A DNA stretch of 6,210 nucleotides from Phycisphaerales bacterium (GTDB lineage: Bacteria > Planctomycetota > Phycisphaerae > Tepidisphaerales > Tepidisphaeraceae). Of the stretch, positions 1 through 5,772 are shown piece by piece. The notes under the pieces were generated by a model. The model did not search any database. It was given only the letters and a program-made list of their open reading frames with translations, and was not told the origin of the DNA. How positions within the stretch are numbered: position 1 is the first letter of the stretch; each line of letters starts with the position of its first letter. Both the position numbers and the translations under genes were made by a program. Location: positions 1-6,210 of the forward strand of contig JAQGHJ010000936.1 of NCBI GenBank assembly GCA_028288905.1, given 5' to 3'.

Positions 1-631
1 GGGGCGGGCCGGGCGGGAGCCGGCCGGCGGACCGCAGCCGCCTCGCCGTCGCGACCGGCAGTTCCGGCACGACGTCCAGCCGGTTGACGACCCGGTACGT
101 CGGCAGCCCGTAGCCGGCGCAGAAGTCGACGTCCCCGACCCGCGGCGCGCCGAACGTGTACGTCGCGACCGGGGGGCGGCCCGCCGCCGCCAGCCGGCAG
201 GCGGCCAGGACCGCCAGGGCCCCGCCCATCGAGTGGCCGGTCAGGAACAACGGCCGGTCCCCGGCCTCGCCCAACGCCGCCTCGACCCGGTCCCACACGA
301 GCCGGAGCGCGGTGCTGAACCCCTGGTGGACGCGGCCGCCGTACTCGCCCCGCGCGACGAGCCGGACGACCACGTCGGTCAACCAGGTCGGCAGCGTCAC
401 CGGGTCCGACCCGCGGAACGCGAGCACCGCGTGGGTGTCGCACACGCCCAGGTACCCGCGCGTGCGGGTGACCTTGTGGCGGAACGGGACGACGCTCAGC
501 CCGAGGCGGCCGGCGGCCGCCGCGGCGGGAGCGCGGTGGTAGGCGACGTCCGACGCGTGCGCCAGGTAGATCGCGTTGGCGCGGTTGAACGACGGGTCGA
601 CCGGGTCGAACGCGAGTGCCACGCCGCCCAT
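1..631 (-). CDS. Class 3 lipase-fold hydrolase, C-terminus outside window (partial)
   Basis: The first 210 residues are readable from ATG at 631 down to the window edge; the 3' end is missing. It has the landmarks of the lipase class 3 family (alpha/beta hydrolase): an early NAIYLAHASDVAYH segment (residues 18-32), AFRGSD (71-76, oxyanion-strand region), VHQGF (101-105), the nucleophile elbow TGHSMGG with Ser134 (131-137), TFGAPRVGD (159-167) and VVNRLDVVPELP (181-192), whose Asp186 matches the acid of the triad. The catalytic His would lie beyond the edge. The family hydrolyses acylglycerol or other lipid esters; the true substrate is unknown. No signal peptide or membrane segment is visible at this start, so a cytoplasmic place is inferred. 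It begins 53 bases after the stop of the PAP2-type gene and is probably the third gene of that operon. The bases before ATG (GGTGGTGCA) give only a weak ribosome site. An in-frame TTG at 658 is an alternative start. Confidence 0.88.
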   Translation of the reverse strand, partial: MGGVALAFDPVDPSFNRANAIYLAHASDVAYHRAPAAAAAGRLGLSVVPFRHKVTRTRGYLGVCDTHAVLAFRGSDPVTLPTWLTDVVVRLVARGEYGGRVHQGFSTALRLVWDRVEAALGEAGDRPLFLTGHSMGGALAVLAACRLAAAGRPPVATYTFGAPRVGDVDFCAGYGLPTYRVVNRLDVVPELPVATARRLRSAGRLPPGPP

Positions 632-684
632 TGCACCACCGGCCGGGCGTCCGATCAACCGGTCGGGGCGGCCACGGGGGACGG

Positions 685-1350
685 TCACCCGACCCACCTG
701 CGGATCGTCGCGTCCACCCACGGCGCGGCCTGGCCGGCGAGCGAGTAGACCCACAGCGCGCACACGATCCCCGTGAACACGTCCATCGTGTAGTGGGCGC
801 GGAGGACCAGGACCGTCACGGCCTCGAAGATGGCGACCGCCAGCCCGAGGGCCAAGCCCCACGGTCCCCAGTGGCCGGCCAGGGTGGCGGCCCCGTAGAC
901 GGCGATCGCCGTGTGGCCGGAGAAGAACAGGTCGTTGAGCGTCCCGTAGGTGACCAGGACGGCCGGCACCCCCGGGTACCGCCAGACCATGCCGGCCGGC
1001 GCGGGCAGGGGACAGAGCATCTGACAGATTTGGCGGAGCGAGAAGACCATCACCAGCCCGAGGTACGGGCGGATCGACTCGCCGAAAGCGGCCGCCCCGA
1101 GCAGGTAGGCCCCGAGCCCGTCGATGACCAGCGACGACGCGACGAGGAGCCGGTTGCCGGCCGCCACGTTGGTCGCGTACCGCTGGTGAACGCGGCGGGT
1201 CAGGACGTGGATGCCGTCCGTCAGCGGGACCTCGTGCTCGACCTTCGGGACGCGCTTGCCGAGCACGGCCTGCGTCCAGTACCAGAGGGCGATGCCGGCG
1301 GCGACGAGGCCGACCCGCACGCCGATCACCGGCCAGGGGGCGATGGTCAT
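685..1350 (-). CDS. PAP2/sphingomyelin-synthase-related integral membrane protein
   Basis: This 221-residue protein has about six hydrophobic helices. SGHT (residues 144-147, His146) and HYTMD (186-190, His186 and Asp190) match the catalytic histidines and aspartate of the PAP2 superfamily, specifically its sphingomyelin-synthase-like branch (PAP2_C). Two further marks of that branch are visible: PLTD (42-45, compare PLPD) and an Arg106 segment ending in LPAP (115-118, compare the R...LPVP motif). The classical PAP2 first motif KX6RP is not seen. Enzymes of this group move phospho-head-groups between lipids or remove lipid phosphates at a membrane. The exact reaction here cannot be read from sequence. 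The ATG at 1350 overlaps the acyltransferase stop as ATGA, which suggests translational coupling. The frame stays open upstream to 1767, but that part is Arg/Gly/Pro-rich antisense-type translation lying inside the acyltransferase gene, so the start at 1350 is preferred. Confidence 0.87.
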   Translation of the reverse strand: MTIAPWPVIGVRVGLVAAGIALWYWTQAVLGKRVPKVEHEVPLTDGIHVLTRRVHQRYATNVAAGNRLLVASSLVIDGLGAYLLGAAAFGESIRPYLGLVMVFSLRQICQMLCPLPAPAGMVWRYPGVPAVLVTYGTLNDLFFSGHTAIAVYGAATLAGHWGPWGLALGLAVAIFEAVTVLVLRAHYTMDVFTGIVCALWVYSLAGQAAPWVDATIRRWVG

Positions 1351-2573
1351 GGCTGCGGTACCCCCGCCGGCGTCGCAGGCCCGATCCCGAGCATGGCCCG
1401 CAGTTGGCCCTCGATGGCGGCCATCAGCGGGTCGCCCTCCCCGCGGGCCTCCCGGGCGGTGCCGACCTCGATCGCGTCGCCGACCGTGACCTCGGCCTCG
1501 ACCGGCCCGTGGACCGTCACCTTGCCGGTCAGGTCCTCCTCGAACCGCTCGACGGTCTCGAGCAGGCGGGCAACGGGGGCGCCGTCGGCGACGTAGTCGG
1601 GCGGGTAGTGGTAGAGCTGCTGGGCGAGGTCGGCGTCCTCCAGGAGCCGCCACCGCCGGGCCTTCTCCGCCTCGTCCAGGTCGCCCTTGACCATGTCGGG
1701 CAGGATGGCGGACCGCAGCCGCTTCACCCGCGCCACGACGTGGCCGTCGGCGTTGCCGTTCGTCCACTCGGCTTCCAGCGGCGCGAGGATGGCGTCGGAG
1801 AGCGCCCCCACCCGGTCCGCGACCGGGCCGGCCTGCGTGCGGCCGAGGTACTCGAGCTCCTTCAGCGCGAGCAGGCCGGCCCCGACCTTGCGGACCCGCT
1901 CGGGCAGCGGGAGGCCGCGGGTCGGCCGCCAGGTGAGGCGGGTCTCGATCTCGTCCAGCGTGCGGGCGGCGGCCGACTCGACGTCGAAGGGAAACGAGTA
2001 GCGCAGCGCGACCGGGTGGACGACGACCTTCTTGCCCCCCTTCGCCCGCTTCTTGGCGGCCTGGCGCGCGATCAGGGCGGTGCCCTCGAGCATCGGCGTG
2101 AGCCGGTCGTTGGTCCGGGAGATGTGGCCCTCGGGGAAGATCACGAGCGGCCGCTCGGCCGAGTCGAGGATATCGATCGACGTCTGGACCGCCTGCTTGT
2201 CCATCCCCTCGCGGTAGATCGAGAACGCGCCGGCCCGCCGGAGCAGGAACGCCTGGAGGCGATTGCCGACGAACAGGTGGGCGCTGGCGACGACGAAGAA
2301 CGGCCGCCCGGCCGCCCGCGCCAGGGCGCTCAGTACGAACGGGTCCTCGTCGCGGCAGTGGTTCGGCGCCAGCAGCACGCCGTGGCCGGCGGCGACTGAC
2401 GAACTAAGTCTGTCGGCCCCGACGACCCGGACCCCCACCATCCCGTAGCGGCGCCGGAGGTAACGCGGCAGGTACCGGTTCAACGCCCGCGGCCAGAGCT
2501 GCCCGCGGTACGGGAGGACGGGGACGTAAGGCTGGTCGGACACGGCGGGGTTCACGGGCAAGTCATCTTGCAC
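1347..2573 (-). CDS. 1-acyl-sn-glycerol-3-phosphate acyltransferase family protein (PlsC-like) with long C-terminal extension
   Basis: This 408-residue protein carries the PlsC/LPLAT acyltransferase motifs in order: NHCRDED (residues 71-77, the NHX4D catalytic His72 and Asp77), GAFSIYR (115-121, motif II), FPEG (146-149, motif III) and VHPVAL (185-190, motif IV region). The family transfers an acyl chain from acyl-ACP or acyl-CoA to a lysophospholipid, classically making phosphatidic acid at the inner membrane face. Typical PlsC proteins have about 240 residues; here some 210 residues follow the catalytic domain. They are mostly charged and helical in character, with a valine-rich stretch near 352-372, and I do not recognise a domain. 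The track start is GTG at 2573. In-frame GTG codons at 2555 and 2543 are alternatives, and no clear Shine-Dalgarno sequence decides between them. Its last bases overlap the start of the PAP2-type gene, so it probably heads a lipid operon with that gene and the lipase. It may act on a substrate other than lysophosphatidate. Confidence 0.88.
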   Translation of the reverse strand: MQDDLPVNPAVSDQPYVPVLPYRGQLWPRALNRYLPRYLRRRYGMVGVRVVGADRLSSSVAAGHGVLLAPNHCRDEDPFVLSALARAAGRPFFVVASAHLFVGNRLQAFLLRRAGAFSIYREGMDKQAVQTSIDILDSAERPLVIFPEGHISRTNDRLTPMLEGTALIARQAAKKRAKGGKKVVVHPVALRYSFPFDVESAAARTLDEIETRLTWRPTRGLPLPERVRKVGAGLLALKELEYLGRTQAGPVADRVGALSDAILAPLEAEWTNGNADGHVVARVKRLRSAILPDMVKGDLDEAEKARRWRLLEDADLAQQLYHYPPDYVADGAPVARLLETVERFEEDLTGKVTVHGPVEAEVTVGDAIEVGTAREARGEGDPLMAAIEGQLRAMLGIGPATPAGVPQP

Positions 2574-2723
2574 CGGCGGCGGCTCAAACGCCAGATGAGC
2601 CCGTCGTCTAGGCGTCTCGGCAACTACGCGCCATCCGCGGCCGGGTGATCCGCGGGTGCTCCCGCCCGTCCGGTGACCGAGCCGGGCGATGCCGGCCGAT
2701 CCGACGCGCCTCGCCCCGCCGGG

Positions 2724-3353
2724 CTACGTGCCGGCCGCCGGGGCGGCTCCCGCGGGCGGCGCGGCCGCGTCGAAGTGCCGGGCGGCCAGGGCGCACAGCA
2801 GTTCCGTCGCCTCGACCTGCGCCTCCGACGCGTCCGGCGGGAGGGTGGCGCGGACGGCCCTGCGCTTCCAGTACGTCAAGTTCTTGTAGAGGATGCCAGG
2901 GTTCAGCGCGGTACCGTCTAAGGCGTCGATTCGCAGCGGTTCGGCCGTGGCCGCCAGGACGTACGCGTCCGGCTCGGCGCGGCCGGTAGGGGCGAGCAGG
3001 CCGGCCGCCACCGCCTCCGCCACGACGTCCGGGCAGTACACGGTCAAGTTCCCGTCCTGCAGGTCCTCCAGGGCGAACACCTGCATGCGGTACAGGCCGT
3101 CGGGCGCGAAGAACTCGACGGTCTGCCGGCCAGCGAACCGGGCGTCCGGGGCGAGGGTCATCAGACCGCACGCCAGCCGCTGCCACACCCGGGCCCGGTC
3201 GGGGTACGGCAGCGCCGCCAGGGCGGTGACCCGCCGCTCGGCGCTCGCCCGGTCCCTGCCCCCCAGTTTTGCGAGGACCTCCGGAAACGTGAGCGGCCGC
3301 GCCAAGGTCGCGCGTGCCGCGGCCAACGTCTGCCCGCCGTCCGGATCCTGCAT
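2724..3353 (-). CDS. Hypothetical protein, 209 residues, family not recognised
   Basis: I do not recognise this protein. Coding is supported by a well-mixed composition and by low antisense quality in the other frames. The N-terminal third (residues 10-70) looks helical, with PEVLAKLGG (24-32) and LPYPDRARVWQRLACGL (48-64). The middle (75-110) looks like beta structure with aromatic residues: TVEFFAPDGLYRMQVFALED. It is followed by a short helix, a strand segment YVLAATAEPLRIDA (131-144) and a conserved-looking NPGILYKNLTYWKRR (151-165). The C-terminus is an Ala/Pro-rich tail. No signal peptide, membrane segment or metal-binding cluster is seen, so a cytosolic protein is likely. ATG at 3353 is chosen over the in-frame GTG at 3371 because a TANNNT promoter-like hexamer lies between them. 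It is divergent from the branching enzyme gene and 150 bases upstream of the acyltransferase gene; no functional link to either can be shown. Confidence 0.75.
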   Translation of the reverse strand: MQDPDGGQTLAAARATLARPLTFPEVLAKLGGRDRASAERRVTALAALPYPDRARVWQRLACGLMTLAPDARFAGRQTVEFFAPDGLYRMQVFALEDLQDGNLTVYCPDVVAEAVAAGLLAPTGRAEPDAYVLAATAEPLRIDALDGTALNPGILYKNLTYWKRRAVRATLPPDASEAQVEATELLCALAARHFDAAAPPAGAAPAAGT

Positions 3354-3361
3354 AGCGGCCC

Positions 3362-3367
3362 ATTCTA
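3362..3367 (-). promoter_or_regulatory. Candidate -10 element (TAGAAT) for the hypothetical gene
   Basis: Read on the minus strand the hexamer is TAGAAT, 5 of 6 bases of the -10 consensus and a rare AT-rich spot in this region. Exactly 8 bases separate it from the ATG at 3353, so a normal transcription start would fall at or just before the start codon. No -35-like hexamer is seen at 16-18 bases upstream. The promoter role is inferred. Confidence 0.45.
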
Positions 3368-3495
3368 ACACACCGCCCCGAGGCCGGGCACGTCCCCCGT
3401 TCCTGGCGCGACGAGGCCGGAGGGCGTTGGGACGGGAGCGGTCGCCGCTCGCACGGGTTTCTCGATACCGCCCCCGCGCGCCTCGCCCGCGGCGT

Positions 3496-3501
3496 TAAGC
3501 T
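3496..3501 (+). promoter_or_regulatory. Candidate -10 element (TAAGCT) for the branching enzyme gene
   Basis: TAAGCT fits TANNNT and lies exactly 8 bases before the ATG at 3510. The surrounding GNGTTA...T and the GGCCG in the 8-base spacer are shared with the opposite-facing promoter. There is no Shine-Dalgarno sequence between the hexamer and the ATG, and no clear -35 box. The promoter role is inferred from position and from the match with the divergent copy. Confidence 0.4.
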
Positions 3502-3509
3502 ATGGCCGT

Positions 3510-5576
3510 ATGACCGCGCCCGACCCATCGCCGCCCGCGTCGCAGGAGCCGCCCGACGGCACGGGCCTGATCGCCCACGACCCCTGGCTCGAGCCGTACC
3601 GCGACCGGCTCCGCAACCGGTACGGGCACTACCGGTACGTGGCCGGGCAGGTCGAGCAATCGGGCGGGCTATTGGGCCCAATCAGCCAGGGCCACCAGTA
3701 TTACGGGCTCAACCGCGGGGAGCGGGACGGCCGGCCGGGCGTCTGGTACCGAGAGTGGGCCCCTGCCGCCGACGCGCTGTTCCTCGCCGGCGACTTCAAC
3801 GGGTGGGACCGCGGGTCGCACCCGCTCGCCCGCGACCCGTACGGCGTATGGAGCACCTTCCTGCCCGACGACCAGTACGCCGGCCGGCTCGTGCACGGCG
3901 GCCTGCTGAAGGTCCACGTGGTCTCCCGGGCCGGCCGGACGGACCGCATCCCGGCGTACGTCCGCCGGGTCGTGCAGGACCCGCACACCCACGGGTTCGC
4001 CGGCCAGCACTGGGACCCGCCGACGCCGTACGCCTGGCGGCACGCGCCGCCGCGGCCCGCCGGCGGGCTGCGGATCTACGAGGCGCACGTCGGCATGGCG
4101 ACCGAGGCCGAGCGGGTCGGCACCTACGCCGAGTTCGCGGCCGACGTCCTGCCGCGGGTCCGGCGGCTCGGGTACAACGCGGTGCAGCTCATGGCCGTGA
4201 TGGAGCACCCGTACTACGGGTCGTTCGGGTACCACGTGAGCAACTTCTTCGCCGTCTCGAGCCGGAGCGGGACGCCGGAGGACCTGAAGCACCTGATCGA
4301 CACGGCCCACGGCCTGGGCGTCCTCGTCCTGCTCGACGTGGTCCACAGCCACGCGGTGAAGAACACGAACGAGGGGCTGGGCCGGTTCGACGGGACCGAC
4401 CACCAGTACTTCCACGCCGGCCCCCGCGGCCAGCACGCCGCCTGGGACTCGCTCCTGTTCGACTACGGCAAGTTCGAGGTGCGGCGGTTCCTGCTGAGCA
4501 ACCTGCGGTACTGGCTGGAGGAGTTCCGGTTCGACGGGTTCCGGTTCGACGGCGTGACGAGCATGCTCTACCTCGACCACGGCATGGGGCGGGCGTTCGG
4601 CAGCTACGACGATTACTTCGGCGGGAACGTCGACTGGGACGCGGTAGTCTACCTCCAACTCGCCAACGAACTGGTCCACCGGGTCAGGCCGGGCGCGGTC
4701 ACGATCGCCGAGGACGTGTCCGGGATGGCGGGCGTGGGGCGAGGGGTGGCCGAGGGCGGGCTCGGGTTCGACTACCGGCTGTCGATGGGCGTCCCGGACT
4801 ACTGGGTCAAGCTGCTGACCGAGCGGAAGGACGAGGACTGGAGCATGGCCGGGCTGTACCACGCGCTGACGGACCGGCGGCGGTCCGAGCGGCACGTCGC
4901 GTACGCCGAGAGCCACGACCAGGCCCTGGTCGGGGACAAGACGCTGGCGTTCCGGCTGATGGACCAGGAGATGTACTGGAACATGGCCAAGGGCCACCAG
5001 AGCCTCGTCGTCGACCGCGGGATCGCCCTGCACAAGATGATCCGGCTGATCACGTTCTCGCTCGGCGGGGAGGCGTACCTGACGTTCATGGGCAACGAGT
5101 TCGGCCACCCCGAGTGGGTCGACTTCCCGCGCGAGGGGAACGGCTACTCGTACAAGTACGCCCGGCGGCAGTGGTCGCTGGCCGCCCGGGACGACCTGCG
5201 GTACGTCGGGCTCGAGGCGTTCGACCAGGCGATGGTCGCGCTCGACGACCGGTACGGCCTGCTGAACGACCCGTTCATCGAGCAGCTCGACGTGCGGGAG
5301 GACCGCCGGCTGCTCGTCTACCGCCGCGGGCCGCTGGTGTTCGTGTTCAACTTCCACCCGACCGAGTCGTACGCGGACCTGCGGATCCCCGTGCCCGACC
5401 CGACGGACTACCGGCTCGTGCTGGACTCGGACGAGGCGAGGTTCGGGGGCGCCGGGCGGGTGGCCGCGGGCGCGACGTACTGGAAGCAGGACGTCCCGAT
5501 GTACGCCCGCGGGCAGAGCGTCCAGGCGTACGTCCCGGCGCGGACGGCGCAGGTCCTCGCGCCGGTCACGGCCTGA
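3510..5576 (+). CDS. glgB: 1,4-alpha-glucan branching enzyme, eukaryotic-type GH13_8
   Basis: This 688-residue enzyme cuts alpha-1,4-glucan and rejoins the piece by an alpha-1,6 bond, giving glycogen its branches in the cytoplasm. The order is an N-terminal segment (about 1-70), a CBM48 domain with GDFNGWD (94-100), the catalytic barrel and a C-terminal beta domain. The four GH13 regions are intact: DVVHSH (276-281), GFRFDGVTSM with nucleophile Asp347, TIAEDVSG with acid/base Glu401, and YAESHDQ with His469 and Asp470. MGNEFGHPEW and YARRQWSL near residues 530-560, the sequence throughout, and the near-700-residue length match the animal, fungal and plant branching enzymes (GH13_8) rather than the common bacterial GH13_9 type. 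ATG at 3510 is used; the protein begins with a short Pro-rich tail before the conserved HDPWLEPYRDRLRNRY. It stands alone, divergent from the hypothetical gene and convergent with the peptidase gene, so it is probably monocistronic. No glycogen synthase, pyrophosphorylase or phosphorylase gene is in the window. Confidence 0.97.
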   Translation: MTAPDPSPPASQEPPDGTGLIAHDPWLEPYRDRLRNRYGHYRYVAGQVEQSGGLLGPISQGHQYYGLNRGERDGRPGVWYREWAPAADALFLAGDFNGWDRGSHPLARDPYGVWSTFLPDDQYAGRLVHGGLLKVHVVSRAGRTDRIPAYVRRVVQDPHTHGFAGQHWDPPTPYAWRHAPPRPAGGLRIYEAHVGMATEAERVGTYAEFAADVLPRVRRLGYNAVQLMAVMEHPYYGSFGYHVSNFFAVSSRSGTPEDLKHLIDTAHGLGVLVLLDVVHSHAVKNTNEGLGRFDGTDHQYFHAGPRGQHAAWDSLLFDYGKFEVRRFLLSNLRYWLEEFRFDGFRFDGVTSMLYLDHGMGRAFGSYDDYFGGNVDWDAVVYLQLANELVHRVRPGAVTIAEDVSGMAGVGRGVAEGGLGFDYRLSMGVPDYWVKLLTERKDEDWSMAGLYHALTDRRRSERHVAYAESHDQALVGDKTLAFRLMDQEMYWNMAKGHQSLVVDRGIALHKMIRLITFSLGGEAYLTFMGNEFGHPEWVDFPREGNGYSYKYARRQWSLAARDDLRYVGLEAFDQAMVALDDRYGLLNDPFIEQLDVREDRRLLVYRRGPLVFVFNFHPTESYADLRIPVPDPTDYRLVLDSDEARFGGAGRVAAGATYWKQDVPMYARGQSVQAYVPARTAQVLAPVTA

Positions 5577-5602
5577 CGCGCCGTCCCGCCGCGGGGACTG
5601 GC

Positions 5603-5626
5603 CCGGGGATCGAGACCGGTCCCCGG
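5603..5626. terminator. GC-rich hairpin between convergent genes, possible terminator
   Basis: CCGGGGA (5603-5609) and TCCCCGG (5620-5626) form a 7-base-pair stem with a 10-base loop, 27 bases after the branching enzyme stop. No T-tract follows on either strand, so it is not a canonical intrinsic terminator. In such GC-rich DNA a stem of this size can also occur by chance. Confidence 0.3.
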
Positions 5627-5744
5627 TCAGTTCGGCGACGTCACGGTCGACCTCGGCTAGGCGGAGCATTGCGAAGCGGCCGACGGCGGCGGTGATGAGG
5701 ACGCAGGCGGCGAAGCCCGCGACGATGCGTCCGCCCCGCCCGAT
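5619..5744 (-). pseudogene. Start-less fragment resembling the N-terminus of a chemoreceptor or sensor kinase
   Basis: The minus-strand frame reads IGRGGRIVAGFAACVLITAAVGRFAMLRLAEVDRDVAELTGD over these 42 codons. It has a basic start, a hydrophobic helix of about 20 residues (VAGFAACVLITAAVG) and then an amphipathic segment. This is the layout of the first membrane helix and the start of the four-helix sensor domain of methyl-accepting chemotaxis proteins and related sensors. No ATG, GTG or TTG occurs in frame before the helix. After TGD the translation turns into Arg/Pro/Ser-rich sequence that looks non-coding, and it then runs antisense to the branching enzyme gene. It therefore looks like a leftover piece of a deleted gene. 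Family resemblance is from memory, not a search; a chance hydrophobic stretch cannot be excluded. Confidence 0.42.
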
Positions 5745-5772
5745 GGCAGGAGGCGGACTTAGTCGGGCGCCG

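Noticed and set aside
616..1596. Plus-strand open frame of 326 codons
   Set aside because: It lies opposite the PAP2-type gene and the acyltransferase 3' end and has low-complexity Arg/Pro/Gly/Asp composition.
1404..2399. Plus-strand open frame of 331 codons
   Set aside because: It lies antisense to the acyltransferase gene, whose motifs are clear; its composition is shadow-like.
2558..2571. Small hairpin GCAAG-tcat-CTTGC at the acyltransferase start
   Set aside because: A 5-base-pair stem is too small to claim translational control without conservation.
2635..2655. CCGCGG repeat and small GC hairpins in the 150-base gap downstream of the hypothetical gene
   Set aside because: Stems are only 5-6 base pairs with no T-tract; expected by chance in this composition, so not called a terminator.
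3502..3513. Three-codon mini-ORF (ATG GCC GTA TGA) overlapping the glgB start as ATGA
   Set aside because: If the hexamer at 3496-3501 is the -10 box, these bases would hardly be transcribed; a chance ATG is the simpler reading.
2608..3681. Minus-strand open frame of 357 codons spanning the divergent region
   Set aside because: It covers the hypothetical gene in another frame and crosses both start sites with Arg/Gly/Pro-rich translation.
4526..4552. Short tandem repeat TTCCGGTTCGACGG inside glgB
   Set aside because: It encodes FRFDGFRFDG, the conserved GH13_8 region II block, so the repeat is a consequence of protein sequence.
3669..5669. Open frame of 666 codons on the minus strand opposite glgB
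   Set aside because: It is the antisense of a strongly conserved gene in very GC-rich DNA; its translation is Val/Pro/Arg/Glu-rich with no recognisable domain. Only its first codons belong to the possible relic.
3755..5695. Open frame of 646 codons on the plus strand overlapping glgB in another frame
   Set aside because: The translation is almost entirely Arg, Gly, Pro and Ala, typical of a shadow frame in GC-rich coding DNA.
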